Assembly: GCA_029564115.1 (NCBI GenBank)
Contig: JAKQQP010000063.1
Span: 1 to 64,000 of the forward strand
Direction of reading: 5' to 3'
DNA length: 64,000 nucleotides
Origin: Candidatus Rifleibacteriota bacterium
Lineage (GTDB): Bacteria > Riflebacteria > Ozemobacteria > Ozemobacterales > Ozemobacteraceae
Position numbers and translations under genes: made by a program. Under the pieces are notes generated by a model that made no database searches, had not been told where the DNA came from, and worked only from the letters and a program-made list of their open reading frames with translations. Position 1 is the first letter of the stretch; each line of letters opens with the position of its first letter. Of this stretch, positions 52,329 to 61,809 are shown in pieces.

Positions 52329-55070
52329 GCAATCTTCGAGATCGGCGAGATTCGGGCCATAAGAAACATCGCAAATCAAGGGCACATTTAAAGACACACA
52401 GGTTTCCATGATGCGCTTCAACTCAGGTATAACCGCGCTCAATTCAGCTTCGGGCACCGAAAAAACAAGTTCGTCATGAATCTGCAGAATCAGACGCGAC
52501 TGAAAACCGTTATCGCAAAGCCATTTTGATGTTTCGAGCATGGCTTTTTTGACAAGATCGGCCGCCGACCCCTGCAGGCGGGTATTCTTGGCGATTCGTT
52601 CGGCACCGCTGCGTAACTGAAACTTGCTTGAACTGATATCGGGAAGATGCCTTACCCGACCGAGCAGCGTTTCAATTTCGCCGCTTTGCCTGGCCTCATC
52701 GAGAAGGCGCTCGAAAAAGCCTGTAACCTGGGCAAAACCATTATAAAAGGCGTCAATGTATTCTTTGGCCTGCGGCCTGCTGATAGCCAGGTCTTCAGCC
52801 AGACCATGCGCAGAAATGCCGTAGAGAATACCAAAATTCACCGTTTTGCCGACATTGCGCTCGGTTGAAGTAACTTCTTCGGGGGCTTTGTTAAAAATAC
52901 GACCGGCGCTGATGGCATGAATGTCGATTCCGTTTCGGTAAGCATCGACCAACCCCGGATCTTGAGAAAAATGCGCCAGAAGTCTGAGCTCGATTTGCGA
53001 ATAGTCGATCGAAACAAATGAGTCCCCAGGTCGAGGCGGCACGAAAGCCCGGCGAATCTTGCGCCCCCATTCGGTTTTAATGGGAATGTTCTGCATATTC
53101 GGGTTGGAACTGGAAAGGCGACCGGTGGCAGTTACCGCCTGATTGAAGCTGGCATGCACCAGACCGGTTTTTTTGTTGACCAGTGCCGTGAGCGACTCGG
53201 CATAAGTAGACTTCAGCTTGGCAAGTTCGCGGTATTCGAGCAGATCGACGCAAATCGGGTGATGCGGTGCCAGTATTTTAAGCACTTCACTGTCAGTCGA
53301 AAAACCGGTCTTGGTTTTCTTGGGAGGGTTCAGACCGAGATCTTTAAAAAGAACTTCCTGAAGCTGCTGAGTGGAATTGATGTTGAAGATGCGATTGGCG
53401 TGCCCGTGAATCGAAGCTTCAAGTTCGGCGAGATGTTCGCCAAGCTCGACCGTCAAATTTTTCAGATAACTTTCGTTCAAGCCGATGCCGATGCGCTCCA
53501 TACCCTGAATAATTGGCACCAGAGGCATTTCGAGTTCATTGAACAACCTGAGAAGCTTCTTTTCTGCCAGTTCTTTCTGCAGCAGCGGGTAAAGATGCAT
53601 AGTGAGAAGAACGTCCTGGCAACCATATTCACAGGCACTCGCCAGATCCACTCCGGCAAAATTACCGCCCCCGGTAACCTTGTTGAACTCAGTAACTTCA
53701 AAATTCAACAGACTGCGACCAAGACTTTTGAGGGCATTCGACCTGGTCGGGTCGATAACATAGGCAGCAATCATGGTGTCGAAAAGATCACAGCCGACAG
53801 TTACGCCTTCTTCTGCGAGAAATGCCAGATCGAATTTCAGATTGTGGCCAATAATGCGCTTTTTCGCAATATTTTCTTTGAGAAATGCAAAAAATTCGCT
53901 TGCATCGATCTGGTCTTCGGGTGAAAGCCCCAGGTAGGAATGGCGCAATGGCACATAAACTGCCTTTGCAACACCGGTCGCAAAAGAAACACCGATAATT
54001 TTGTTGCTGACTGCTTCGAATCCGTCGGTCTCGACATCGAGACAAAGCGTATCGCCAACTTCGGCCCAGTATCTTTTCAATTCGGCCATACTGGCGATTA
54101 TCAGGCGTTCACCAGGCAACGCCGAGAAGTCGGCGGCAGGTTTAACGGCATCGGCAGAAACTGATTCAGTCGCCGACACGTTTCCGCGTGCCTGCAGCTC
54201 TCGACCGGCAAATTCGCGATAGAGCGAGTTGAATTCGAAGCGCTGCAAAAAGCCGGTAAAAGCCTCTGAGTTGAGATTGTCGGGTTTCCAGCGCAGTTCT
54301 TCGACCGCCGCGAAGGTAGCGACATCTGTTCTGATAGTTGCCAGATCGTGTGACAGCCTTGCCATCTGTTCGTCTTCGAGCAGTTTCTGGCGCATTTTTT
54401 CGTTATCTACCGCGGCAATATTTTCGTATAGTCTGGCAATGCTGCCAAACTGCTGAACCAGCGCCAGACCTTTTTTTTCGCCAACACCCTTAACACCCGG
54501 AATATTATCGGAAGCATCACCCATAAGCGCCTTCAACTCAATAATACCAGTCGGCGGGAAACCATATTCTTTGACAAATTCTTCGGGCGTAATTTCGCGG
54601 GTATCGCTGACACCTTTCTGACAAAGTTCGACGGTAACCTTGTCGTCTATCAGCTGCAGCAGGTCGCGGTCGCCGGTAACGATACTGACACGGTAACGGT
54701 CAGACAGGCTGCGGGCAGCAGAACCGATGAGATCGTCAGCTTCGTAATCTTCATGGGTCATGATTTTTATACCCAGAGCTTCTACAGCCTGGTGAGCCAG
54801 CGGAATCTGCGCCAGCAGATCTTCGGGCGTCGGTTTGCGTTTGGCCTTGTAATCAGCGAACATTTTACGTCTGAAGGTATTGCGAGAAGTATCGAAGGCA
54901 ACTGCGATCAGCTCGGGGTTGCGGTCTTTGAGCATTTTCAGCAGCATGCGCAGAAAGCCGTAAAGAGCACCCGTCTGTGTGCCATCGCTGGTTTTCAGCC
55001 TCTGCCCCTGAAATGCGTAGTAAGCACGAAAAATAATATTATTCCCATCGATCAGCAGGCAGTTCTGCAT
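52320..55070 (-). CDS. polA: DNA polymerase I
   Basis: 916 residues from ATG at 55070, which has GGAGG five bases upstream; the open frame runs to 55124 but that lies before the predicted promoter start. Three domains: 5'-3' nuclease (1-290, IDGNNIIFRAYYAF, HEDYEADDLIG); 3'-5' proofreading exonuclease with intact residues (CLDVETDGF, HNLKFDLAFL, YGCQD); and polymerase (SIDYSQIELRLLAHFSQD, GKTVNFGILYG, QIHDELVFSVPE). It fills gaps after primer removal and in repair. It converges on ribF with a 6-base gap. Confidence 0.98.
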   Translation of the reverse strand: MQNCLLIDGNNIIFRAYYAFQGQRLKTSDGTQTGALYGFLRMLLKMLKDRNPELIAVAFDTSRNTFRRKMFADYKAKRKPTPEDLLAQIPLAHQAVEALGIKIMTHEDYEADDLIGSAARSLSDRYRVSIVTGDRDLLQLIDDKVTVELCQKGVSDTREITPEEFVKEYGFPPTGIIELKALMGDASDNIPGVKGVGEKKGLALVQQFGSIARLYENIAAVDNEKMRQKLLEDEQMARLSHDLATIRTDVATFAAVEELRWKPDNLNSEAFTGFLQRFEFNSLYREFAGRELQARGNVSATESVSADAVKPAADFSALPGERLIIASMAELKRYWAEVGDTLCLDVETDGFEAVSNKIIGVSFATGVAKAVYVPLRHSYLGLSPEDQIDASEFFAFLKENIAKKRIIGHNLKFDLAFLAEEGVTVGCDLFDTMIAAYVIDPTRSNALKSLGRSLLNFEVTEFNKVTGGGNFAGVDLASACEYGCQDVLLTMHLYPLLQKELAEKKLLRLFNELEMPLVPIIQGMERIGIGLNESYLKNLTVELGEHLAELEASIHGHANRIFNINSTQQLQEVLFKDLGLNPPKKTKTGFSTDSEVLKILAPHHPICVDLLEYRELAKLKSTYAESLTALVNKKTGLVHASFNQAVTATGRLSSSNPNMQNIPIKTEWGRKIRRAFVPPRPGDSFVSIDYSQIELRLLAHFSQDPGLVDAYRNGIDIHAISAGRIFNKAPEEVTSTERNVGKTVNFGILYGISAHGLAEDLAISRPQAKEYIDAFYNGFAQVTGFFERLLDEARQSGEIETLLGRVRHLPDISSSKFQLRSGAERIAKNTRLQGSAADLVKKAMLETSKWLCDNGFQSRLILQIHDELVFSVPEAELSAVIPELKRIMETCVSLNVPLICDVSYGPNLADLEDCHP

Positions 55071-55100
55071 ACATTCCTCCAGCTCTTTTTTATCTCGAAG

Positions 55101-55129
55101 ATTATACACTATAGGCCGTAGCATTGCGA
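55101..55129 (-). promoter_or_regulatory. Promoter of polA
   Basis: On the minus strand TCGCAA (55129-55124), 17 bp, and a perfect TATAAT (55106-55101). A start near 55094 leaves a leader of about 25 bases with the GGAGG site. Confidence 0.55.
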
Positions 55130-55141
55130 GCGCAGCAAAAC

Positions 55142-55187
55142 ACTACCCACTATCCACTACCCACTATCCACTATCCACTATCCACTA
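55142..55187. repeat. Heptamer repeat ACTAYCC, six and a half copies
   Basis: ACTACCC, ACTATCC, ACTACCC, ACTATCC, ACTATCC, ACTATCC and ACTA in tandem between the divergent polA and debranching-enzyme genes. The opposite strand is GG-rich every seven bases. The same unit occurs at 44421-44450. Confidence 0.9.
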
Positions 55188-55189
55188 AC

Positions 55190-55218
55190 TTGCTTTTGCT
55201 GTCTGTGTGGTATAGACT
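55190..55218 (+). promoter_or_regulatory. Weak candidate promoter for the debranching enzyme and ATP synthase operon
   Basis: TTGCTT (55190-55195), 17 bp, TAGACT (55213-55218), directly after the heptamer repeats. The -10 box is only moderate. Confidence 0.35.
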
Positions 55219-55251
55219 TCGCGTTAGAAAAATAAATTTCAGGAGAGTCTC

Positions 55252-57240
55252 ATGGCCAGTAGCGGGCGCGAAATTCAAACTGACATAGCAAGGGCAACAC
55301 GGCAGGAGTGGCTGCTTACCAACGGTATTGGCGGGTTTGCCTCTTCCACTGTTCCCTGCATCAATACCCGCCGGTATCACGGGCTGCTGGTCGCGGCGCA
55401 ACGCCCCCCCGTCGAGCGTCTGGTGCTGGTTTCTCGCCTTGAAGAAACACTGGTCATCGACCGCAGCGAATATTCACTCTCTACATGCGTGCATCATGAA
55501 GACATCAAAAACCCGGCAGGCTACCTGCACCTCGAGCGTTTCGAGCGCGACCCGCTGCCAACCTGGTATTACCAGATTCGCGACGTGATGTTGATCAAGA
55601 CTGTAAGCATGGTTCAGGGCCAGAATACCACTCTTGTGACTTACAAACTTCTTGGCAACAACCGCAAAGTATCGTTGCGGGTGCGGCCGCATTTTTTGTT
55701 TCGCGATTTTCACGGCAACATGTATGAAAACCCTGGCATGGAAAACTGTGCCGAAGTTTTTGCGCGACAGATGCGCATTCAGCCCTTCGCCAATGCCCCT
55801 GAACTGTTTATCAGATGGGATCGTGGCAAGTTTGTCGAAGATTTTCGCTGGCACAAGGATATTTTTCTACAGGCAGAAGAAGACCGCGGCCTGCCGGCTC
55901 TCGAAGATGATTTTTCATGCGGTTTTCTTGAGGTCAGCCCCTTCAACGGCTCGGCTTCATTGATTTTTTCTGACAAGCCAATCAGCTCGTTCAACCCCAT
56001 GGATCTGCGCAAGCGTGAAGAACAAAGGCTCGAAAGCATTGCCGGCGCACTCCATTCTTCAGACCCTTTACTGCAAAGACTTCTGCTGGCGGCAGACCAG
56101 TTTATCGTCGAACGTCAAAATACCGGCAGCCGCACCATTCTGGCCGGTTACCCCTGGTTTTCTGACTGGGGACGTGACAGTCTGATTGCGTTGCCCGGCC
56201 TGACTCTGGTCACCGGGCGCTTTGACGATGCCCGTTCAATTTTGCAGACTTTTGCCGGGGCTATTCAAAACGGCCTGGTTCCGAACTGTTTTGCAGACAG
56301 TGGCAGTGATGCAGCTTATAACAGCGTCGATGCCTCACTGTGGTTCTTTATCGCGGCCTATAAATTCATTGAATACACCGACGATTACGATTTTGTGCGT
56401 GAGCATCTGTTCGAGGGCATGACAGCGATAATCGAAGCTTTTCAGGGCGGCACCCGCTATGAAATAAAAATGGATCCTGAAGACGGCCTCATCAGTGCCG
56501 GCAGCCCTGACATTCAGCTGACCTGGATGGACGCAAAAGTGGATGGCTGGGTAGTTACGCCCCGTAACGGCAAAGCGGTCGAGGTAAACGCCCTGTGGTA
56601 CAATGCTCTGAAGATTTATGCAATTTTTCAGGAAAAATTTGAAGGTCATTCACGTGAAATAACCTCACTGGCCCGTAAAGTAAAAAGTTCGTTCCGAAAG
56701 TCTTTCTGGAACGAGCGCCGCAACTGTCTCTTTGACTTTATCAAAACAGATGGCAAGCCCGACGATTCATTCAGACCCAATCAGATTTTTGCCGTTTTTT
56801 TGCCCTTTGACCTGCTCGAGCACGCAGACGAGAAACTTATCGTCGATGCCGTTTTTGCCAGACTTTACACTTCGTATGGCTTGCGCAGCCTGGCGCCCGA
56901 TGACGACCGCTACGAAGGCTTCTATGGCGGTGACCGGCTCAAGCGCGATGGCGCTTACCATCAGGGCACTGTCTGGGGTTTTCTGATCGGGCCTTTTATC
57001 AGCTCTTATCTCAAGGTCAACAATTTTTCGATGGAATCGCAGCTGCGGGCGTCGTTGATGATCGAGCCTTTCATCAAGCACTTGAACCGCGAGGGTTGCC
57101 TGGGCAGCATTTCTGAAATTTTTGACGGCAATATGCCCCACAGCCCAAGAGGCTGCTTTGCCCAGGCCTGGAGTGTTGCAGAGTTACTCAGATGCTACAT
57201 TGAAGATATCAAGGGGCAGAAGCCAACTCTGGTTATCTGA
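55252..57240 (+). CDS. Glycogen debranching enzyme (amylo-alpha-1,6-glucosidase type)
   Basis: 662 residues. The N-terminal part has the bacterial GDE pattern (QEWLLTNGIGGFASSTVPCINTRRYHGLLVAA). The C-terminal (alpha/alpha) barrel of the GH133-like type carries ILAGYPWFSDWGRDSLIALPGL, VPNCFADSGSDAAYNSVDASLWF, SPDIQLTWMDAKVDGWVVTPRNGKAVEVNALWYNAL and AYHQGTVWGFLIGPFIS, with acidic residues in the expected barrel loops. It removes alpha-1,6 branches from glycogen or limit dextrin. An AGGAGAG site precedes the ATG. Its stop shares one base with the first gene of the ATP synthase operon, so the two are cotranscribed unless an internal promoter exists. Confidence 0.92.
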   Translation: MASSGREIQTDIARATRQEWLLTNGIGGFASSTVPCINTRRYHGLLVAAQRPPVERLVLVSRLEETLVIDRSEYSLSTCVHHEDIKNPAGYLHLERFERDPLPTWYYQIRDVMLIKTVSMVQGQNTTLVTYKLLGNNRKVSLRVRPHFLFRDFHGNMYENPGMENCAEVFARQMRIQPFANAPELFIRWDRGKFVEDFRWHKDIFLQAEEDRGLPALEDDFSCGFLEVSPFNGSASLIFSDKPISSFNPMDLRKREEQRLESIAGALHSSDPLLQRLLLAADQFIVERQNTGSRTILAGYPWFSDWGRDSLIALPGLTLVTGRFDDARSILQTFAGAIQNGLVPNCFADSGSDAAYNSVDASLWFFIAAYKFIEYTDDYDFVREHLFEGMTAIIEAFQGGTRYEIKMDPEDGLISAGSPDIQLTWMDAKVDGWVVTPRNGKAVEVNALWYNALKIYAIFQEKFEGHSREITSLARKVKSSFRKSFWNERRNCLFDFIKTDGKPDDSFRPNQIFAVFLPFDLLEHADEKLIVDAVFARLYTSYGLRSLAPDDDRYEGFYGGDRLKRDGAYHQGTVWGFLIGPFISSYLKVNNFSMESQLRASLMIEPFIKHLNREGCLGSISEIFDGNMPHSPRGCFAQAWSVAELLRCYIEDIKGQKPTLVI

Positions 57241-57515
57241 TGAAACCAACTCAAAAAACTGGTCTGGTCAGGCAGGCGGGTATGCTCGGCAATGTTTTGA
57301 GCACAGGTCTTACCGGAGGCGTCTGTCTTGCGTTGAGTCTTTTTTTTGGTTACAAGCTCGATCAACACTTTGGTGTTTCGCCATATGGGGTGCTGGGGGG
57401 CATTTTTCTCGGTCTGGCGGCAGCGCTGGTTCAGACCTGGAAACAGTTGAACGAAAGCATGGGTGCCTTCAAGCGTGAACAGAAACGAACTGAGAACAAA
57501 ACTGCGCAGATGTGA
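57240..57515 (+). CDS. AtpZ/AtpI-family small membrane protein
   Basis: 91 residues with two membrane helices (about 20-38 and 48-66): GGVCLALSLFFGYKLDQHFGVSPYGVLGGIFLGLAAALVQ. This matches the small 'putative F0F1-ATPase subunit' family, thought to help ring assembly or ion handling. It begins on the last base of the debranching-enzyme stop and overlaps the next gene by about 50 bases. Confidence 0.85.
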   Translation: MKPTQKTGLVRQAGMLGNVLSTGLTGGVCLALSLFFGYKLDQHFGVSPYGVLGGIFLGLAAALVQTWKQLNESMGAFKREQKRTENKTAQM

Positions 57516-57870
57516 GCGTCTGGTAATGACTCTCGGCCTGGCAGCAATTGCCATTCTCGCTGTGATATGGCTGAAAACTGCCAGGTTTCATGTTTCTGCT
57601 CTTATCGGTTATCTGCTTGGCGGCCTCAGTTTTGTCGTTCTGGTCGAAGGCTTTGTGGCACTCGAGAAAGCGCCGGCCTGGTTCAATGTGCCAGCTCTGA
57701 TCTTTTCAAACCTGAAACTGCTTTTTCTGGCGCTGTTGGTCTATGTTCTGCATCGCCTCGGCTTTTCGGTTGCCGAAATGGTCATCGGCATTTTTGCCAG
57801 CCAGCTTGGTGTTCTTTTTTCGATAGCCATGGTGCTTTACTTAAATCACAAAAGTGCCGATAACAGGTAA
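57463..57870 (+). CDS. atpI: ATP synthase subunit I (AtpI)
   Basis: Up to 135 residues with four hydrophobic helices, the topology of AtpI, which helps assemble the c-ring. GTG at 57463 and GTG at 57475 are possible starts and both lie inside the upstream gene; ATG at 57526 would remove part of the first helix border. The exact start is unsure. It precedes atpB by 12 bases. Confidence 0.75.
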   Translation: MPSSVNRNELRTKLRRCERLVMTLGLAAIAILAVIWLKTARFHVSALIGYLLGGLSFVVLVEGFVALEKAPAWFNVPALIFSNLKLLFLALLVYVLHRLGFSVAEMVIGIFASQLGVLFSIAMVLYLNHKSADNR

Positions 57871-57882
57871 TCAGGGTTTTAT

Positions 57883-58560
57883 ATGCATGCACTCGAACAA
57901 AAAATCTTCTATCTGTTCGCTTTTCTGCCTGTCTCACCGGGCGCGGTTCTGCCATGGCTGATTACCATTATCATTGCAGCGCCGTGCTGGTATTTTACCA
58001 GAAAATTGAGCGATGACGCCGGCAGCACCGGGCAGGCCACCCTCGAATACATCTTTGAAAGCCTTGAGAACCTGATGACGACCATTGTTGGCGAAAAACA
58101 TGTGCGGCAGCTGATGCCTGTCCTTTCGACCATGTTCGTCTATGTTTTCGTGAGCAATGTTCTCGGTCTGGTGCCTGGCCTTAAATCACCAACCAGCCTG
58201 TTTTCAAACTGCCTGGGCATGGCACTGATCGTCTTCGTATACACTTTCTATCTGGGCATAAAAACCCACGGGTTCGGCTACATCAAACACTTCACCGGCA
58301 ATATCTGGTGGATGGCCCCTCTGATGCTGCCAATACATATCGTCGGCGAGCTGTCGCGCCCCATCAGCCTGACGCTGCGCCTCTTCGGCAACATCATGGG
58401 TGAAGACGTGGTAATACTGGTTTTGACGGTTGCGTTGTTCCCGCTCCTTGTGCCGCTACCGATGTATATGATGGCGATTTTTACCAGCCTGCTGCAGGCG
58501 CTGGTTTTTACAATTCTCACCGGTGTGTATTTGTCTGGTGCCCTTTCAGAAGGTCACTGA
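57883..58560 (+). CDS. atpB: ATP synthase subunit a
   Basis: 225 residues, five or six membrane helices. The essential arginine that contacts the c-ring is in ELSRPISLTLRLFGNIMGED (Arg near residue 166). With the c-ring it forms the ion path of the F0 motor. Shorter than E. coli subunit a (271), as in many bacteria. Confidence 0.96.
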   Translation: MHALEQKIFYLFAFLPVSPGAVLPWLITIIIAAPCWYFTRKLSDDAGSTGQATLEYIFESLENLMTTIVGEKHVRQLMPVLSTMFVYVFVSNVLGLVPGLKSPTSLFSNCLGMALIVFVYTFYLGIKTHGFGYIKHFTGNIWWMAPLMLPIHIVGELSRPISLTLRLFGNIMGEDVVILVLTVALFPLLVPLPMYMMAIFTSLLQALVFTILTGVYLSGALSEGH

Positions 58561-58576
58561 TCAACAGGAGGATATT

Positions 58577-58822
58577 ATGGATCCCAGTACAATAAATCAT
58601 CTTGCCGAAATCATCTGCGCAAGCTTCTGCGTTGCCTTCGGCAGCGGCATAGCCGCCTACGCCCAGGGCAAAGTCGTCGCCCAGACCACCGACGCAATGG
58701 CCCGCCAACCTGAATTAGCCAACGATCTACGCTTTACCATGATCATCGGTCTGGCGATGATTGAATCGCTGGCGATCTACTGCCTGCTGGTGTCTCTCAT
58801 TCTGTTGTTTGTAAAGTGGTAA
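58577..58822 (+). CDS. atpE: ATP synthase subunit c, sodium-type residues
   Basis: 81 residues from ATG at 58577 with CAGGAGG upstream; a longer frame to 58523 overlaps atpB and is rejected. Two membrane helices joined by the polar loop ARQPE. The ion site is Glu63 in helix 2. Gln30 in helix 1, Ser64 and Tyr68 lie at the same spacing as Gln32, Ser66 and Tyr70 of the sodium-translocating Ilyobacter tartaricus c subunit (Gln to Glu distance 33 in both). Thr67 of that protein is Leu here and Val63 is Met. Sodium coupling is therefore likely but not certain. Confidence 0.95.
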   Translation: MDPSTINHLAEIICASFCVAFGSGIAAYAQGKVVAQTTDAMARQPELANDLRFTMIIGLAMIESLAIYCLLVSLILLFVKW

Positions 58823-58837
58823 TCGAGGTCTGTTAAG

Positions 58838-59581
58838 ATGAACAAGGCAGTGATCTGGCGCAGGGAAACCATGAAAGCAGCGTTGCTGCTGATTCTGCTG
58901 TTGTCAGCCGCCGTCTTGCCCGGCGCCGAAAGTCACAACGGCTCTGTCGCAGAACAACCGGCAGTTGTGATGCAGGCAGATGAACAAAATGAAAGGGCTC
59001 ACGGTGTTGCCACCGCGGTTGCGGAAAAAGACAAACCGAACGGACAGCACAGCGGTGCTGGACACGAACCCGGAATGTTCGACGTCGACCCCGTCATTCT
59101 TGTTTCTCAGACGATCAACTTTTTCATACTGCTGTTTCTGCTCAAGCGTTTTCTCTTCGTGCCCATAGGCTGCATTATTGAGGAAAGGCGCCTTACACTG
59201 GGGCGTATCAGAATGCAGACCGAGGCAGAGCATCAAAAGGCGCTCGAATTGAAACAGGAATACGAAAAACACATCGAAAACATTCAGGAAGAACTCTATC
59301 AGATCAGGCAGAACGCCATTCTCGATGGTAACAACCGCCGCGACGAAATAATCGAAGAGGCCGGTAAAAAAGCCAAAGAAATTATCGAACAGGGCGAAAT
59401 GGAAATCTTCATGGAGCGCCAGACTGCCTGGGCACGAATTCGCGAAGATGTTGTGCAGCTGACGATGATGGCCGCCGAAAAGGTTGTTGAAACTTCACTT
59501 GACGACGAACAGCACCGCAGGCTGATAGCTTCGACTATCGAGCGACTCTCTAACGATCTTCCCGACCAGGAAACTACCTGA
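58838..59581 (+). CDS. atpF: ATP synthase subunit b with long exported-type N-terminus
   Basis: 247 residues, about 80 longer than usual. Residues 1-30 look like a signal peptide (LLLILLLSAAVLPGAES). A polar, His/Glu/Asn-rich stretch (31-82) follows. The true b-type membrane helix comes next (about 85-109, VSQTINFFILLFLLKRFLFVP) and then the long dimerising helix with basic and acidic heptads. The start has GAGG upstream; an ATG at codon 12 would remove only part of the signal. The stop overlaps atpH by one base. The extra N-terminus would lie outside the membrane. Confidence 0.9.
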   Translation: MNKAVIWRRETMKAALLLILLLSAAVLPGAESHNGSVAEQPAVVMQADEQNERAHGVATAVAEKDKPNGQHSGAGHEPGMFDVDPVILVSQTINFFILLFLLKRFLFVPIGCIIEERRLTLGRIRMQTEAEHQKALELKQEYEKHIENIQEELYQIRQNAILDGNNRRDEIIEEAGKKAKEIIEQGEMEIFMERQTAWARIREDVVQLTMMAAEKVVETSLDDEQHRRLIASTIERLSNDLPDQETT

Positions 59582-60171
59582 TGGACAAAAAAAAGAAAAT
59601 CGTGACGAAAAGGTATGCCGAAGCCTTTTTTTCGACGATTATCGGCGGCGGCAAGCTTGAAGAGTCTTTCAAAGACTTTCAGGCGTTCTTTGCCTGTTAC
59701 GTCGGGGTCGACGACCTCAGCAAAATTCTCAATCACCCGACCATTCACCCGAACCGAAAAATCGAAATGGTGCGACGGCTTTTCGGCAATCAGGCCGATC
59801 AGCTGGTAGTAGACTTTATCTGCCTGCTGATCAGACGCGAGCGCATCCATCTGTTTACCGACATCGCCCTTGAGATCGAGCGTCTATACCGGCGCAAAAA
59901 CGGTATACGCGGCATCATCATCAAATCGGCGGTGCCACTGACAGAGCAGGAACGCAACCGGCTGCGCCAGGTGCTCACGAAAAAGTTCGGGCGCATCGAA
60001 ATTCGCGAACAGGTCGACCACGACGTGCTTGGTGGCCTGGTGATACAGTTTGGCGACCAGGTCATCGACGAGTCGGTAAAATCTCGTCTCAAGCAGTTGC
60101 GAGAACTGATGATCAGAGTTGATAACGAATGGCTGATGACATTGATCAACCAGCCAAGTCTGGCATTATAG
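59581..60171 (+). CDS. atpH: ATP synthase subunit delta
   Basis: 196 residues. The N-terminal helical domain (KRYAEAFFSTIIGGGKLEES, NHPTIHPNRKIEMVRRLF) binds alpha. The C-terminal part carries the family motif DHDVLGGLVIQFGDQVIDESVKSRLKQL. It forms the stator link between F1 and subunit b. Confidence 0.96.
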   Translation: MDKKKKIVTKRYAEAFFSTIIGGGKLEESFKDFQAFFACYVGVDDLSKILNHPTIHPNRKIEMVRRLFGNQADQLVVDFICLLIRRERIHLFTDIALEIERLYRRKNGIRGIIIKSAVPLTEQERNRLRQVLTKKFGRIEIREQVDHDVLGGLVIQFGDQVIDESVKSRLKQLRELMIRVDNEWLMTLINQPSLAL

Positions 60172-60189
60172 AAACCCGGGAGAAATGGC

Positions 60190-61808
60190 ATGAGTATCAG
60201 GTCGGACGAGATCATCGCCGTTCTGCAACGCGAAATAGAAAACTTCTCGACAGAACTTAAAACCGTTGAAGCTGGTGTCGTCATGCAGGTAGGCGACGGC
60301 GTGGCACGAGTTCATGGTCTGCCTAAAGCAATGGCCGGCGATCTCGTCGAGTTCGCCAACGGCGTCAAAGGTTACGTTCTCAACCTCGAAGAAGACAGCG
60401 TCGGCTGCCTGATCTTCGGCTCAGACGAAGGTATACACGAAGGCGATCTGGTCAAAGATACCGAACAGATTCTTTCGGTGCCGGTCGGAAAATCGCTGCT
60501 TGGCCGCGTAGTAGACCCGCTTGGGCAGCCAATAGATGGCGAGGGGCCGATTTTGCCTGAATCACACCGGACCATAGAAAACGACGCCCCCAACATTGTG
60601 CAGCGTCAGCCAGTCTGCGAGCCTCTGCAAACTGGCATACAGGCTATCGACGCCCTGATTCCCATCGGCCGCGGGCAGCGTGAACTGATCATAGGTGACC
60701 GGCAGACCGGCAAAACCACCATCGCCATCGACACCATCATCAACCAGAAAGACACCGGCGTCATCTGTATCTACGTTGCCATTGGCCAAAAAATGTCGAC
60801 CATCACCCAGATCGTCGAAACTCTTAAAAGTCACAAAGCGCTCGACCACACTATTGTTGTCGCGGCCTCCGCTTCGGAGCCGGCGCCGATGCAATTTATC
60901 GCCCCGTTCAGCGGCTGCGCCATGGGCGAATACTTTCGCGACAAAGGGCATCATGTGCTCTGCGTCTATGACGACCTCAGCAAGCATGCCGCAGCTTACC
61001 GCCAGGTATCGCTGCTGCTTCGCCGACCACCCGGGCGCGAAGCTTACCCCGCTGACATTTTTTATCTGCATGCCCGCCTGCTCGAACGCGCCGCCCGTCT
61101 GGCCGACGTTTTGAATGGCGGCTCGCTCACCGCTCTGCCGATCATCGAGACCCAGGCCGGTGATGCCTCGGCTTATATTCCCACCAATGTCATATCGATC
61201 ACCGACGGGCAGATCGTGCTCGAGTCGAACCTCTTCAATATGGGCATCAGACCGGCCATCAACGCCGGGCTCTCAGTTTCACGCGTGGGCGGCAGCGCCC
61301 AGGTCAAGGGCATGAAAAAAGTTGCAGGCCCACTGCGCCTTGAACTGGCGCAATTCAGAGAGCTGGCCGCCTTTTCGCAGTTCTCGAAAGATCTCGATCG
61401 AGCAACCCAGGAACAGCTTGGGCGCGGCGAGCGCCTGGTAGAACTGCTCAAACAGCCGCAGCATGTTCCGATGCCCGTAGAAGATCAGATTGTTACCATT
61501 CTGGCAGCCACCAAAGGCTTTACAGATACTTTGCAAAAAATTGAAGTGGTCAGATTCAAAAAATTTCTACTGAAATATCTGCACCAGAAACACCCCGAAG
61601 TCATGCACAACTTCAGGGCAAAGCCAGACCTGACAGCCGAAGTCGAAGAACGCTTCGTCGAACTGATCGAATATTTTCTCAACAACGTCTATATGCTGCA
61701 ATATCACCCCGAGCGCTATCAGGCCGAGAAAGAGCGGCGTGAAGCCGAAGAACGACAGCTCGCGGCTGAAAAAGCCGAAGAAGCGAAAAAGCGGCGAAAG
61801 GCACACTA

Positions 61809-61809
<1 letters not shown>
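60190..61809 (+). CDS. atpA: ATP synthase subunit alpha
   Basis: 539 residues. Walker [15 protein letters not shown] near residue 175, the catalytic-interface segment [16 protein letters not shown], and [18 protein letters not shown] are standard. About 30 charged, Glu/Arg/Lys/Ala-rich residues at the C-terminus exceed the usual length and look helical. Confidence 0.98.

Noticed and set aside
55071..55124. Longer polA reading frame from 55124
   Set aside because: The extra codons overlap the perfect TATAAT box, and the ATG at 55070 has its own GGAGG.
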